This document shows, one piece after another, positions 47,227 to 56,683 of a stretch of 63,424 bases of DNA. The DNA is from Bacteroidales bacterium (GTDB lineage Bacteria; Bacteroidota; Bacteroidia; Bacteroidales; F082), in contig JAGCPJ010000078.1 of NCBI GenBank assembly GCA_017965765.1, positions 1-63,424 of the forward strand. Reading direction: 5' to 3'. Under the pieces are notes generated by a model, which worked only from the letters and a program-made list of their open reading frames with translations, made no database searches and was not told where the DNA came from. The first letter of the stretch is position 1. Each line of letters opens with the position of its first letter. The translations under genes were made by a program, and so were the position numbers.

Positions 47227-49038
47227 TTACATTCTCTCTGGCATTCCGATACCAAGAAGCTCTGAAGCATTTCTCAGCAGGGCGGCCACCATGTCGCAAA
47301 CCTGCAAACGGAACAGGCGCCGGTTGGCATCTTCTTCCTTGAGGATGCTGCATTCCTGATAGAACTGGTTGAACTCCTTGGCCAGGTCGTAAATGAAGTT
47401 GGCGATCATCGCAGGGCTACGGCCTTCGGCGGCTTGGTTCAGCACGGTCGGCCAGCCATACATCATCACGAGGATTTCTTTCTCCTTAGGTTGAAGGTCG
47501 GCAACTTTCACCTCGTTCTCCAGTTTGATACCCTGTTCAGCGGCTTTACGGAGCACTGAACAGATACGGGCGTGGGTATATTGCACGAAGGGACCCGTAT
47601 TGCCATTGAAGTCGATGGATTCTTCCGGATTGAACAGCATGGTCTTCTTGGGATCGACGCGAAGGATGAAGTACTTCAGGGCGCCCAAGCCAATGGTATG
47701 ATAGAGTTTGTCCGCATCTTCAGGAGAGAGGTCCTTGGCCTTGCCCAACTCCTCTGAAACGCCTTTGGCGGTGGCCACCATCTCGTCCATGAGGTCGTCG
47801 GCATCCACCACGGTACCCTCACGTGACTTCATCTTGCCGTTGGGCAGTTCCACCATCCCGTACGAGAGATGTTCGATATCCTTACCCCATTCACGGCCCA
47901 GGCGAACCAGCACCCGTTTCAGCACGTCAAAATGGTAAATCTGTTCGTTACCCACCACATAGATGAGCTTCTCAGGATCATATTCCTCCACACGCAGCTG
48001 TGCGGTACCCAAGTCTTGGGTCATATATACCGAAGTGCCATCACGACGGAGCAACAGTTTCTCGTCGAGGCCCTCATCGCGGAGATCACACCATACCGAG
48101 TTGTCCTCGCGGCGATAAAGCACCCCTTTCTCAAGTCCCTCCTGTACGAGCGACTTGCCCAACAGATAGGTCTGTGATTCATAATAGATCTTCTCGAAGC
48201 TCACGCCGAGACGTTTGTAGGTCACGTCAAAACCGTCATAGACCCATTGGTTCATCATCTCCCAAAGCTGGCGTACCTCGGGGTCGTTGGCTTCCCATTT
48301 ACGCAACATCTCACGGGCTTCCTGCATCAAGGTGGATTGGGCTTCGGCCTTGGCTTTAGCTTCTTCCTGGGCTTTCTCATCCAAGGTATCGTAGTTCTCC
48401 GGCAACAGGGTCTTTAGCTCTTTTTTATACTCCTTGTCAAACAACACATAGAAGTCGCCGATGAGATGGTCCCCCTTCTTCCCAGTGGATTCTGGAGTAC
48501 AGCCGTTGCCCCACTTCTTCCAAGCCAACATGCTTTTGCAGATATGGATGCCACGGTCATTGACCAAGTTGACCCTCACCACGTTCTTACCGTTGGCTTT
48601 CATGATTTCCGACACGCTCCAGCCCAGCAGGTTGTTACGGATGTGTCCCAAGTGCAAGGGCTTGTTGGTATTCGGCGAGGAATACTCCACCACCACAGGT
48701 TTGCCAGTGACTTCTTTCCTGCCATAGTTCACCTTTGGGTGATTCTCACGGAAGAAGTCCAGCCAGAAATTGTCGGAAATGAGGATGTTGAGGAAGCCTT
48801 TCACCACATTGAATTTTGCGATCATCGTGGATTCTTTCATCATCTCGGCACCCATCTCGTTGGCCAATTGCTCAGGGTTGCGGCCAGCCAGTTTCCCGAA
48901 AGGAAACACCACAACAGTAAGGTCGCCTTCAAACTCGGGACGAGTCTTCTGGAAATTAACTTGTTGTACCGGAGGCTCTTGGCCGTATAACGTCTTGAAC
49001 GACTTGATAAACAGCTGTCTAAGGATTTCTTCTAACAT
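47227..49038 (-). CDS. argS: Arginyl-tRNA synthetase
   Basis: 603 residues. Class I synthetase: LHLGHIRNN (HIGH motif, near residue 130), a KMSKS equivalent KMKSREG (near residue 400), the N-terminal Arg-S domain, and the C-terminal anticodon-binding helices (YTHARICSVLR, LFRLQVCDMVAALLRNASELLGI). Catalyses charging of tRNA-Arg. Normal length for the family. The KMSKS motif is reduced to KMKSR, as in many ArgRS. Confidence 0.95.
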   Translation of the reverse strand: MLEEILRQLFIKSFKTLYGQEPPVQQVNFQKTRPEFEGDLTVVVFPFGKLAGRNPEQLANEMGAEMMKESTMIAKFNVVKGFLNILISDNFWLDFFRENHPKVNYGRKEVTGKPVVVEYSSPNTNKPLHLGHIRNNLLGWSVSEIMKANGKNVVRVNLVNDRGIHICKSMLAWKKWGNGCTPESTGKKGDHLIGDFYVLFDKEYKKELKTLLPENYDTLDEKAQEEAKAKAEAQSTLMQEAREMLRKWEANDPEVRQLWEMMNQWVYDGFDVTYKRLGVSFEKIYYESQTYLLGKSLVQEGLEKGVLYRREDNSVWCDLRDEGLDEKLLLRRDGTSVYMTQDLGTAQLRVEEYDPEKLIYVVGNEQIYHFDVLKRVLVRLGREWGKDIEHLSYGMVELPNGKMKSREGTVVDADDLMDEMVATAKGVSEELGKAKDLSPEDADKLYHTIGLGALKYFILRVDPKKTMLFNPEESIDFNGNTGPFVQYTHARICSVLRKAAEQGIKLENEVKVADLQPKEKEILVMMYGWPTVLNQAAEGRSPAMIANFIYDLAKEFNQFYQECSILKEEDANRRLFRLQVCDMVAALLRNASELLGIGMPERM

Positions 49039-49061
49039 AATAACAAAGCTATATCTTGGTG

Positions 49062-49069
49062 CAAAGATA
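49062..49069 (-). promoter_or_regulatory. -7 promoter element of argS
   Basis: TATCTTTG on the minus strand, 23 bases before the argS ATG. Confidence 0.6.
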
Positions 49070-49110
49070 CGTATTTTAGAGCAGTAGATTAAACGAATCC
49101 TGGTTTTTTG

Positions 49111-49118
49111 TAATTTTG
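49111..49118 (+). promoter_or_regulatory. -7 promoter element of the gene at 49150
   Basis: TAATTTTG on the plus strand, 31 bases before the ATG at 49150; together with the argS element it makes a divergent promoter region. Confidence 0.6.
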
Positions 49119-49149
49119 CCGCTCAAAACTTCATCCTAATTGTTTTTTT

Positions 49150-49734
49150 ATGAAAAAGTATGTATTTATCACCCTGCTGTTCTCCATGATGACGATCAGC
49201 ACCCAAGCACAATGGTTTGACCTAACAGAAAACAAAGAACGCGCCGTTGTCGGCTTCAACACCGGCTTGGTTGGTTACCGCTCAGTCCAAGATCTCAGTA
49301 GCTCCCAAACGTGGGATTTAAGCGACGTTGGCGTAGGCGCCAGTATCGCCATCGCTGGTTTCTATGCTGATTTCATCTATGTCACCCCCGACCATCGCTT
49401 TGACAGTCACATCATTTTAGGCAATTGGGACGACCATTCCGCATTCACCCTTAACGCAGGTTACCAATTCCCGATTTACAAAGACTATGTGTTCGTCACG
49501 CCCATGATTGGCTGGAGCCGCGTTACCACGGGTTACACCGAGGGCAGCGACGTTGAGATCGATTTCGAAGCTCAGTCCATCTACCACAAATACCACCCGA
49601 CCTGGCATCGCGACAACTTCAACTATGGAGCAGGCCTCACCGTGGTTCCCTGCAAGTGGTTCGAGATCAATGCCACCTGTACCGCTCACGCCTTCTACTT
49701 TGGCGTTGCTTTAAATATCATGAATTACAACTAA
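49150..49734 (+). CDS. Hypothetical exported protein, beta-strand rich
   Basis: 194 residues. Signal peptide about 1-20 (MKKYVFITLLFSMMTISTQA). The rest alternates short strands with aromatic residues (VVGFNTGLVGYRSV, YVFVTPMIGWSRVTTGY, FNYGAGLTVVPCKWFEINATC) and ends in an aromatic/polar run, as in small outer-membrane barrels. I do not recognise a named family. It has its own promoter. Its transcript may read through to the pyrB leader. Confidence 0.7.
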   Translation: MKKYVFITLLFSMMTISTQAQWFDLTENKERAVVGFNTGLVGYRSVQDLSSSQTWDLSDVGVGASIAIAGFYADFIYVTPDHRFDSHIILGNWDDHSAFTLNAGYQFPIYKDYVFVTPMIGWSRVTTGYTEGSDVEIDFEAQSIYHKYHPTWHRDNFNYGAGLTVVPCKWFEINATCTAHAFYFGVALNIMNYN

Positions 49735-49774
49735 GATTTTTTTAAAAAAAGACTTTGTTTTTGAAAGATATTCC

Positions 49775-49782
49775 TATATTTG
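49775..49782 (+). promoter_or_regulatory. -7 promoter element of the pyrB leader
   Basis: TATATTTG, 40 bases past the end of the preceding gene, upstream of the leader frame and of the terminator. No other -7 element lies between the terminator and pyrB, so pyrB transcription from this promoter must cross the terminator. Confidence 0.65.
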
Positions 49783-49789
49783 CATTCCG

Positions 49790-49912
49790 ATGATGTACGA
49801 AAAAATGTCACCGGAATACTTTATCAAAGGAATCGAGACGGTTGCTTTATCGCAGCCGTCTTTTTTTTGCAATCAACAAACTAAACACCATAGGCCATGT
49901 CCATCTCACTGA
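49790..49912 (+). CDS. Possible 40-codon leader peptide of pyrB
   Basis: The frame from the first of two adjacent ATGs (49790, 49793) reads MMYEKMSPEYFIKGIETVAL in its first 20 codons. It runs through the terminator stem and the T-run and ends at 49912, past the pyrB start at 49897. The E. coli pyrBI leader peptide (pyrL) has a similar length (44 codons) and also passes its attenuator. Coding potential is unproven; length and position are the only support. Confidence 0.4.
   Translation: MMYEKMSPEYFIKGIETVALSQPSFFCNQQTKHHRPCPSH
49836..49868 (+). terminator. Attenuator-like terminator in the pyrB leader
   Basis: A ten-pair stem (AGACGGTTGC with GCAGCCGTCT, one G-T pair) closes on a six-base loop TTTATC and is followed by eight T. 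It lies 28 bases before the pyrB ATG and downstream of the -7 element at 49775-49782. Confidence 0.8.
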
Positions 49913-50817
49913 AAAACCGTAGCTTGATCTCCATCAGCGACTACACGCCCGAGGAGATCTGCCATGTGCTTGACATCGCAGAAGATTTCGAGCGCAATCC
50001 GCACCAGAACCTTCTCAACGGGCGCATCATCGCCTCGTTGTTTTTCGAACCTTCCACCCGTACGCGACTGAGTTTCGAGACGGCCATCCAACTGCTGGGT
50101 GGCAATGTCATCGGCTTCAGCAGCACCTCTGGCACCAGCGTCCAAAAAGGAGAGTCGCTTGCCGACACCATCACCATGGTCGCCAGCTATGCCGACCTCA
50201 TCGTCATGCGCAACCCCATCGACGGCTCCGCCCGCCTCGCCTCCGAAGTGTCGAAGGTGCCGATCATCAATGCCGGCGACGGCTCCAACCAACACCCCAC
50301 CCAGTGCATGCTCGACCTTTACAGCATCCGCAAGACACAAGGCACGCTGGAAAACCTCGAAATCACCCTGGTGGGAGACTTGAAATACGGCCGCACCGTA
50401 CACAGCCTAGTGGAAGCCATGAGCCACTTCAACGCCAAATTCAACCTGGTGTCACCCGTGGAACTGAAACTCCCCAGAACCGTGAAACAACACATCAAGG
50501 ACGCCCATCTCGAATACGAACAGTTCACCGAATTGGAGGATGTCATCCCCCACTCCGACATTATCTACATGACGCGTGTACAACGCGAGCGTTTTCCCGA
50601 TCCATTGGAATACGAAAAGGTGAAGAACTCATACGTGCTGCGTAACGCCATGTTGGCCAATGCCAAGCCCAACTGCCGCGTCCTACACCCCCTGCCGCGC
50701 GTCAACGAAATCCATGTCAATGTGGACGCCAACCCGAAGGCCTACTACTTCCAGCAGGCACAAAACGGCGTATATGCTCGTCAAGCGCTCATCGCAGCTA
50801 TCCTAGGGTTAAAATAA
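49897..50817 (+). CDS. pyrB: Aspartate carbamoyltransferase, catalytic chain
   Basis: 306 residues. First committed step of pyrimidine synthesis. Marks: FFEPSTRTRLSFETA (carbamoyl phosphate binding), MRNPIDGSARLASE, NAGDGSNQHPTQCMLDLYSI and HPLPRVNEI. Length is normal. It precedes pyrI by 45 bases, and its leader has an attenuator-like structure. Confidence 0.96.
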   Translation: MSISLKNRSLISISDYTPEEICHVLDIAEDFERNPHQNLLNGRIIASLFFEPSTRTRLSFETAIQLLGGNVIGFSSTSGTSVQKGESLADTITMVASYADLIVMRNPIDGSARLASEVSKVPIINAGDGSNQHPTQCMLDLYSIRKTQGTLENLEITLVGDLKYGRTVHSLVEAMSHFNAKFNLVSPVELKLPRTVKQHIKDAHLEYEQFTELEDVIPHSDIIYMTRVQRERFPDPLEYEKVKNSYVLRNAMLANAKPNCRVLHPLPRVNEIHVNVDANPKAYYFQQAQNGVYARQALIAAILGLK

Positions 50818-50862
50818 CGAATCTTTAAATCTTGAAATTATAAAATTTTGAAATCTAAAGCT

Positions 50863-51327
50863 ATGGAAAAGAGAAAAGAACTGATCGTTTCAGCCATTGA
50901 GAATGGCACGGTCATCGACCATATCCCCGCCGACAAAGTGTTCCAGGTCGTCAAGATCCTGGGCTTGGACAAAGTGACGCATCCGGTGTATCTTGGCATC
51001 AACGTCGAAAGCAAGAAGTTCGGCACCAAAGGATTCATCAAGGCGGCTGACAAGTACTTTGCCCCCGAAGACGTGAACAAGATCGCGCTGGTGGCCCCTA
51101 CCGCATCCATCATCGAAATCAAGGACTTTGAAGTGGTCAACAAAATGACGGTACAAATCCCTGAGCGGATTGAGAAGATCGTCAAATGCTTCAATCCGAA
51201 CTGCGTCACCAACAAGGAGCACGACATCGCCACGAAATTCCGCGTGAAATATGTCGATGGCAAGCTTCGCTTGGTATGCCACTACTGTGAGAAATACACC
51301 TCGGAAGAGAACATTGAATTCATCTAA
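50863..51327 (+). CDS. pyrI: Aspartate carbamoyltransferase, regulatory chain
   Basis: 154 residues from the ATG at 50863 (MEKRKELIVSAIENGTVIDHI); a TTG at 50848 would be less likely. The N-terminal allosteric domain binds CTP/ATP. The C-terminal zinc domain has the Cys set in CFNPNCVTN and CHYCEKY. Together with PyrB it forms the allosteric dodecamer, inhibited by CTP in E. coli. Confidence 0.95.
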   Translation: MEKRKELIVSAIENGTVIDHIPADKVFQVVKILGLDKVTHPVYLGINVESKKFGTKGFIKAADKYFAPEDVNKIALVAPTASIIEIKDFEVVNKMTVQIPERIEKIVKCFNPNCVTNKEHDIATKFRVKYVDGKLRLVCHYCEKYTSEENIEFI

Positions 51328-51339
51328 ACACGCCGTCCC

Positions 51340-51894
51340 ATGGGAAAGCACCGCCTCCTTTGGATCATCCTTATTATCTTGGCCATCCTACTCCTCTGGG
51401 GAGTACGCACCTACAACAACTTCGTGAAAACCGAGGAGAAGATGACACAGGCCTGGTCACAGGTGGAAAACGTCTATCAAAGGCGCATGGATCTCATCCC
51501 CAACCTGATTGCTGTGGTAAAATCCTATTCCGAATACGAGAGCGGGACGCTGGTAGCAATCGTTGAGGCCAGAGCCAAGCAGGCCGCCACTGATAAGCTC
51601 GACCCTAAGACCGCAACACAAGAGCAGCTGTCGGGTTTCGAAAACACCCAACAGCTGCTTGGGGACGCCGTGAACGACGTTATCTTGTCCATTGAAAACT
51701 ACCCCGACCTTAAGGCGGAGGAGGCGTATCAGACCTTTATGGCCCAGTATGAAGGCAGTGAGAACCGCATCTTAGTAGAGCGCAAACGCTACAACGAGAT
51801 GGTGCAGGACTACAACAAGTCCATCCGCAGGTTCCCTGGCAACCTCATCGCCCAATGGTTCGGCTTTGAGCAGAGAAACTACTTTGGGAATTAA
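51340..51894 (+). CDS. lemA: LemA family protein
   Basis: 184 residues. One N-terminal membrane helix (about 6-22, LLWIILIILAILLLWGV), then long helices with TYNNFVKTEEKMTQAWSQVENVYQRRMDLIPNLIAVVKSY, the LemA signature. Role unclear; in other bacteria LemA lies with TPM-domain genes, which are not seen here. Its TAA stop overlaps the start of a heptamer palindrome. Confidence 0.9.
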   Translation: MGKHRLLWIILIILAILLLWGVRTYNNFVKTEEKMTQAWSQVENVYQRRMDLIPNLIAVVKSYSEYESGTLVAIVEARAKQAATDKLDPKTATQEQLSGFENTQQLLGDAVNDVILSIENYPDLKAEEAYQTFMAQYEGSENRILVERKRYNEMVQDYNKSIRRFPGNLIAQWFGFEQRNYFGN

Positions 51895-51969
51895 TGCGGA
51901 ATGCGGAATGCGGAATGCGGAATTAGCCTTCGGAGTCTAATAATTCCGCATTCCGCATTCCGCATTCCG
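51894..51969. repeat. Long palindrome made of ATGCGGA heptamers
   Basis: Four copies of ATGCGGA (51894-51921) form the left arm. The right arm is their inverse. The perfect stem is 29 pairs (51897-51925 with 51941-51969) with a 15-base loop. The core at 51919-51947 matches the recN element at 45689-45717. It lies exactly between the convergent lemA and DUF3467 genes and probably acts as a bidirectional terminator. Confidence 0.9.
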
Positions 51970-51974
51970 AATTT

Positions 51975-52283
51975 TCACGCCTGTGCTTTCGGACCCATAG
52001 AGAATGGGGGCAACATCTCGCCACCCACTTCCTTGATATTTCCAAACGTTGACTCGTATTTGCTCAGGTTATCTGCCAAAGCCTTATAGAGGCGCTTGGC
52101 ATGCTGGGGAGTCATCACGATTCTTGACTTGACTTTCGCTTTCGGTGCGCCCGGCATCAGGCTCACAAAATCCAACACAAACTCCGTTGGAGAATGGGTG
52201 ATGATGGCCAGGTTGGAATAAGTACCGCCAGCGACTTCGTCGGTCAATTCAATGTTGATTTGGTTCTTTTGTTTTTCGTCCAT
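51975..52283 (-). CDS. DUF3467 family protein
   Basis: 102 residues. The pattern INIELTDEVAGGTYSNLAIITHSPTEFVLDFVSLMPG and the late RIVMTPQHAKRLYKALADNL stretch fit DUF3467, a short Bacteroidota-rich family of unknown function that often follows rpoC. It lies just downstream of rpoC beyond a terminator, so it may be transcribed separately or by readthrough. No catalytic residues are evident. Confidence 0.88.
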   Translation of the reverse strand: MDEKQKNQINIELTDEVAGGTYSNLAIITHSPTEFVLDFVSLMPGAPKAKVKSRIVMTPQHAKRLYKALADNLSKYESTFGNIKEVGGEMLPPFSMGPKAQA

Positions 52284-52303
52284 GATATTGTTTTTTATTC
52301 GTT

Positions 52304-52339
52304 AAAAAAAGTAGAGACGCCATAGCATGACGTCTCTAC
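52304..52339 (-). terminator. Terminator of the rpoBC operon
   Basis: A perfect nine-pair stem GTAGAGACG/CGTCTCTAC (52311-52319 with 52331-52339), with further CAT/ATG pairing inside the loop, is followed on the minus strand by seven T (52304-52310). It lies 17 bases after the rpoC stop. Confidence 0.85.
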
Positions 52340-52356
52340 ATTGTTAGATGAAAGGA

Positions 52357-55300
52357 TCAATCCGCCAGAACGGCGCCTTTTTCCTTGAGTTCCTCGTATT
52401 CCTCGCGGGAGGCGACGATCAGGTCGTCATACTCGCGGAGACCGGTTCCTGCAGGAATCTTATGGCCGACGATGACGTTCTCCTTCATGCCGAGCAGATA
52501 GTCTGTCTTGGCACTGATGGCGGCATTCGTCAGGACCTTGGTGGTTTCCTGGAAGGATGCGGCAGACATGAAGCTGTCGGTCTGTAAAGCCGCGCGGGTG
52601 ATACCCTGAAGCACCTGGCTTGCGGTGGCAGGTTCGGCGGGACGGGTCTCGACCAACTTGAGGTCCTTACGTTTCAGCAAGGAGTTCTCATCGCGCAACT
52701 TCATGGCGGAGATGATCTGTCCAGCGGAGAGGTCTTCAGAGTCACCTGGATCGGTGACAACCATCTTGCCGTAGATATTGTCATTCTCCTCTTGGAACGT
52801 CAGCTTGCTCACCAGCTCGCCTTCAAGGAAGCGGGTGTCGCCGGGTTCCATGATCTCGACCTTACGCATCATCTGGCGCACGATGACCTCGAAGTGCTTG
52901 TCGTTGATGGTCACACCTTGTGAACGATACACGCTCTGGACCTCATTGACAATGTACTCTTGCACCTTCATCGGTCCCATGATGGCGAGGATGCTGGCAG
53001 GTGTGATGGCACCGTCAGACAAAGGCTGACCAGCCTTCACATAGTCATTCTCCTGAGCCAGGATCTGCTTGGAGGTAGGTACGAGGTAACGTTTCTGGTC
53101 ACCGGTCTTGGAAGTGATGACGATTTCACGGTTGCCACGCTTGAGTTTCTTCTCAAGGTGGACGGTACCGTCGATTTCAGACACCACTGCCGGATCGGAA
53201 GGATTACGGGCCTCAAACAGCTCGGTGACACGCGGCAGACCGCCGGTGATATCACCGCCACCGGAGACGTTACGCGGGATACGGACCAGTTGGTCACCAG
53301 CCTTGATGGCATCCTTCTCTTCGACAACCACGTGGGCATCGACAGGAAGGTCATAGACCGCCAGCACCGTATTGTCGTCGTCAACGATCTCGATCTGAGG
53401 ATTCTTGGTACCTCTCTTACCTTCAATGATGACGCGCTCGCTAAAACCAGTCTCAGCGATGGTCTCACTGTGGTAGGTGATACCTTCAACCACATTCACG
53501 AAGCGGACCTTACCAGCGAATTCGGAAACGATAGTCGCATTGTAGGGGTCCCATTCGAAGATCTTGTCGCCCTTCTTGACCTCTGCCCCATTGCCGAAGT
53601 ATAACTTGGCACCGTAGGGGATGTTGACGGTCATCAGGACAACACCGGTATTCTTGTCGTGAAGTTTCATTTCAGCGGAACGGCCGATGACGATCTGGCA
53701 TTTCTGTCCTTCGCGTTCGGCATCGACGGAACGGAGTTCGTCGATTTCCAATACGCCGTCATACTTGGCCTCGGTGCTGTTGACCACGACGCCCTTGGAG
53801 GCCTTACCACCTTGGTGGAAGGTACGAAGGGTCAGCTGGGTACCAGGCTCACCGATGGACTGTGCGGCGATGACACCGACAGCCTCACCTTTCTGAACCA
53901 GCTTGCCGGAGGCAAGGTTACGACCGTAGCAGTTGGCGCAAACGCCATATTTGGCTTCGCAAGTCAACACGGAACGGATCTCGACGCTCTCCAACGGAGA
54001 CTCGTCGATGGCTTCAGCCAACTCTTCGTTGATTTCGTTGCCGCCAGCGACGATCAGCTCACCGGTAACGGGGCTGAAGATGTCGTGCAAGGCAACACGA
54101 CCGAGGATGCGGTCGTACAGCAGCGAGTGCTTGCCCTTTTCCTTGATTTCCTCACCACGGGAGACCGTCAAGCCGCGCAATGTGCCGCAGTCCTTGCTCG
54201 TGATGATGACATCGTGGGCGACATCGACCAGACGACGGGTAAGATAACCAGCGTCAGCAGTCTTCAAAGCGGTATCGGCCAAACCCTTACGGGCACCGTG
54301 GGTGGAGATGAAGTACTCCAACACGGACAGACCTTCTTGGAAGTTGGAAAGAATCGGGTTCTCGATGATTTCCGCACCACCGGAACCAGCTTTCATAGGC
54401 TTGGCCATCAGACCTCTCATACCGCAGAGCTGTGAGACCTGAGCCTCAGAACCACGGGCGCCGGAGTGCAGCATCATATACACAGGGTTGAAGCCCTGGT
54501 CGTCGGATGACAGCAGGTCCATCACCTCCTTGGTCAGCTTGGTATTGACATCGGTCCAAAGGTCAACGATCTGGTTGTAGCGCTCGTTGGGGCCCATGAA
54601 ACCCATCTTCTCATATTCACGGATCTCGGCGGCCTTCGCATTGGCGTCGCTAATGAGCTTCTCCTTTGCTGCAGGGACGAGAACGTTGCCAAGGTTGAAT
54701 GACAAACCGCCTTTATAAGCCATGTAGTAACCCATGTTCTTGATGTCGTCGAGGAACTTGGTGGTGACGGCAGTGCCGAGCAGACGCACCATTTCACCGA
54801 CGATGCTGCGGAACGACTTCTTGGTCAACAGTTGGTTGATGTAGCCGTATTCCTCAGGAACCACTTGGTTGAAGATGACACGACCCACCGTGGTTTCGAT
54901 CTTCTTGGTGACGATCTCACCATTTTCACGCACCTTGACACGGCAGTTGATGATGGCGTGCATATCCACCCGTTTCTCGTTGTGGGCGATGATGACCTCT
55001 TCGGGAGAATAGAAGGACATGCCTTCACCCTTCACGATATGGTCAGGAGTGCTCTTACGAGGCTTGGTGATATAGTACAGACCCAAAACCATGTCTTGTG
55101 AAGGCAGGGTGATCGGTGCACCGTTGGAAGGATTCAAGATGTTGTGCGAAGCCAGCATCAGGATCTGAGCTTCCAGCACTGCGGCATTGCCCAGCGGTAC
55201 GTGGACAGCCATCTGGTCACCGTCGAAGTCAGCGTTGAATGCCGTACATACCAAGGGGTGTAGGCGGATAGCCTTGCCTTCGACCAGCTTAGGCTGGAAG

Positions 55301-56667
55301 GCTTGGATACCCAGACGGTGCAGCGTAGGAGCACGGGTCAACAGGATCGGGTGACCCTTCAGGATATTTTCGAGGATATCCCAAACCACAGGCTCTTTGC
55401 GATCGACGATCTTCTTGGCAGACTTGACGGTCTTCACGATGCCGCGTTCAATCATCTTACGGATGACAAACGGCTTGAAGAGCTCGGCAGCCATATCCTT
55501 GGGAAGACCGCACTCGTTCATGTTCAGATCCGGACCGACGACGATGACGGAACGGCCTGAATAGTCAACACGCTTACCCAACAGGTTCTGACGGAAACGT
55601 CCTTGCTTACCTTTCAAGCTGTCGCTCAAGGATTTCAGCGGACGGTTCGAATCTGTCTTCACTGCGCTTGACTTGCGTGAGTTGTCGAAGAGCGAGTCAA
55701 CAGCTTCCTGCAACATACGTTTTTCGTTACGCATGATGACGTCGGGAGCGTTGATTTCGATGAGTCGTTTCAGACGGTTGTTACGGATGATGACACGACG
55801 ATAGAGATCGTTGAGGTCGGAGGTGGCAAAACGTCCACCATCCAACGGCACCAAAGGTCTCAGCTCGGGAGGAATCACGGGGACGACCTTCACGATCATC
55901 CACTCGGGACGGTTCTCCATGTGCGTGTTGGCTTCACGGAAGGCTTCGAACACCTGCAAACGTTTCAGGGCTTCCTGTTTACGTTGCATGGCGGTTTCCG
56001 AGTTGGCCTTGTCGCGGAGCATATAGGACTCCTTGTCCAGATCCAGTCTTGAAAGCAGGTCATAAACGGCATCGGCACCCATCTTGGCGATGAACTTGTT
56101 CGGGTCATCGTCAGGAAGATACTGATTCTCGATAGGCAGGGTCTCCAGCAGATCGAGGTATTCCTCTTCGGTGAGGAATTCCATCTTTTGGACCGTACGG
56201 CCTTCGGAATCGTTCGGGATCTCTTTTCCTTCAAGAGCACCGGCTTGGATCACCACGTAACGTTCGTAGTAGATGATGGAATCCAGTTTCTTGGAAGGGA
56301 TACCCAGCAAAGCACCGATCTTGTTCGGCAGGGAGCGGAAGTACCAGATATGGGCTACGGGAACGACGAGTTGGATGTGGCCCATGCGTTCACGACGGAC
56401 TTTTTTCTCAGTCACCTCGACACCGCAGTGGTCGCAGATCGTTCCTCTATAGCGGATACGCTTGTATTTACCGCAGTGGCATTCCCAGTCCTTCACGGGA
56501 CCGAAGATGCGCTCGCAGAACAAACCGTCACGTTCGGGTTTATAGGTACGGTAGTTGATGGTTTCCGGTTTCAGGACCTCGCCGTGTGAACGTGCAAGGA
56601 TGGATTCCGGGGAGGCAAGACTTACCGTAATACTGGCAAAGTTGCTATTGATTGTGTTGTTGACCAT
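52357..56667 (-). CDS. rpoC: RNA polymerase beta' subunit
   Basis: 1436 residues. Catalytic Mg motif [15 protein letters not shown], zinc-binding [19 protein letters not shown] near residue 65, and the second zinc site in [15 protein letters not shown]. Trigger-loop and bridge-helix stretches are normal. Bacteroidota-typical length. Start ATG at 56667, 16 bases after rpoB. Confidence 0.97.
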   Translation of the reverse strand: MVNNTINSNFASITVSLASPESILARSHGEVLKPETINYRTYKPERDGLFCERIFGPVKDWECHCGKYKRIRYRGTICDHCGVEVTEKKVRRERMGHIQLVVPVAHIWYFRSLPNKIGALLGIPSKKLDSIIYYERYVVIQAGALEGKEIPNDSEGRTVQKMEFLTEEEYLDLLETLPIENQYLPDDDPNKFIAKMGADAVYDLLSRLDLDKESYMLRDKANSETAMQRKQEALKRLQVFEAFREANTHMENRPEWMIVKVVPVIPPELRPLVPLDGGRFATSDLNDLYRRVIIRNNRLKRLIEINAPDVIMRNEKRMLQEAVDSLFDNSRKSSAVKTDSNRPLKSLSDSLKGKQGRFRQNLLGKRVDYSGRSVIVVGPDLNMNECGLPKDMAAELFKPFVIRKMIERGIVKTVKSAKKIVDRKEPVVWDILENILKGHPILLTRAPTLHRLGIQAFQPKLVEGKAIRLHPLVCTAFNADFDGDQMAVHVPLGNAAVLEAQILMLASHNILNPSNGAPITLPSQDMVLGLYYITKPRKSTPDHIVKGEGMSFYSPEEVIIAHNEKRVDMHAIINCRVKVRENGEIVTKKIETTVGRVIFNQVVPEEYGYINQLLTKKSFRSIVGEMVRLLGTAVTTKFLDDIKNMGYYMAYKGGLSFNLGNVLVPAAKEKLISDANAKAAEIREYEKMGFMGPNERYNQIVDLWTDVNTKLTKEVMDLLSSDDQGFNPVYMMLHSGARGSEAQVSQLCGMRGLMAKPMKAGSGGAEIIENPILSNFQEGLSVLEYFISTHGARKGLADTALKTADAGYLTRRLVDVAHDVIITSKDCGTLRGLTVSRGEEIKEKGKHSLLYDRILGRVALHDIFSPVTGELIVAGGNEINEELAEAIDESPLESVEIRSVLTCEAKYGVCANCYGRNLASGKLVQKGEAVGVIAAQSIGEPGTQLTLRTFHQGGKASKGVVVNSTEAKYDGVLEIDELRSVDAEREGQKCQIVIGRSAEMKLHDKNTGVVLMTVNIPYGAKLYFGNGAEVKKGDKIFEWDPYNATIVSEFAGKVRFVNVVEGITYHSETIAETGFSERVIIEGKRGTKNPQIEIVDDDNTVLAVYDLPVDAHVVVEEKDAIKAGDQLVRIPRNVSGGGDITGGLPRVTELFEARNPSDPAVVSEIDGTVHLEKKLKRGNREIVITSKTGDQKRYLVPTSKQILAQENDYVKAGQPLSDGAITPASILAIMGPMKVQEYIVNEVQSVYRSQGVTINDKHFEVIVRQMMRKVEIMEPGDTRFLEGELVSKLTFQEENDNIYGKMVVTDPGDSEDLSAGQIISAMKLRDENSLLKRKDLKLVETRPAEPATASQVLQGITRAALQTDSFMSAASFQETTKVLTNAAISAKTDYLLGMKENVIVGHKIPAGTGLREYDDLIVASREEYEELKEKGAVLAD

Positions 56668-56683
56668 ATACTATCTCCTATAA

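Noticed and set aside
50818-50862. Separate promoter for pyrI
   Set aside because: The gap has AT-rich repeats but no TAnnTTTG match; pyrI is more likely cotranscribed with pyrB.
53659-54435. Open frame opposite rpoC (258 codons), and similar long frames opposite rpoB (58016-59101, 59690-60493)
   Set aside because: Mirror frames of highly biased codon use in rpoB/rpoC; no independent motif or promoter.
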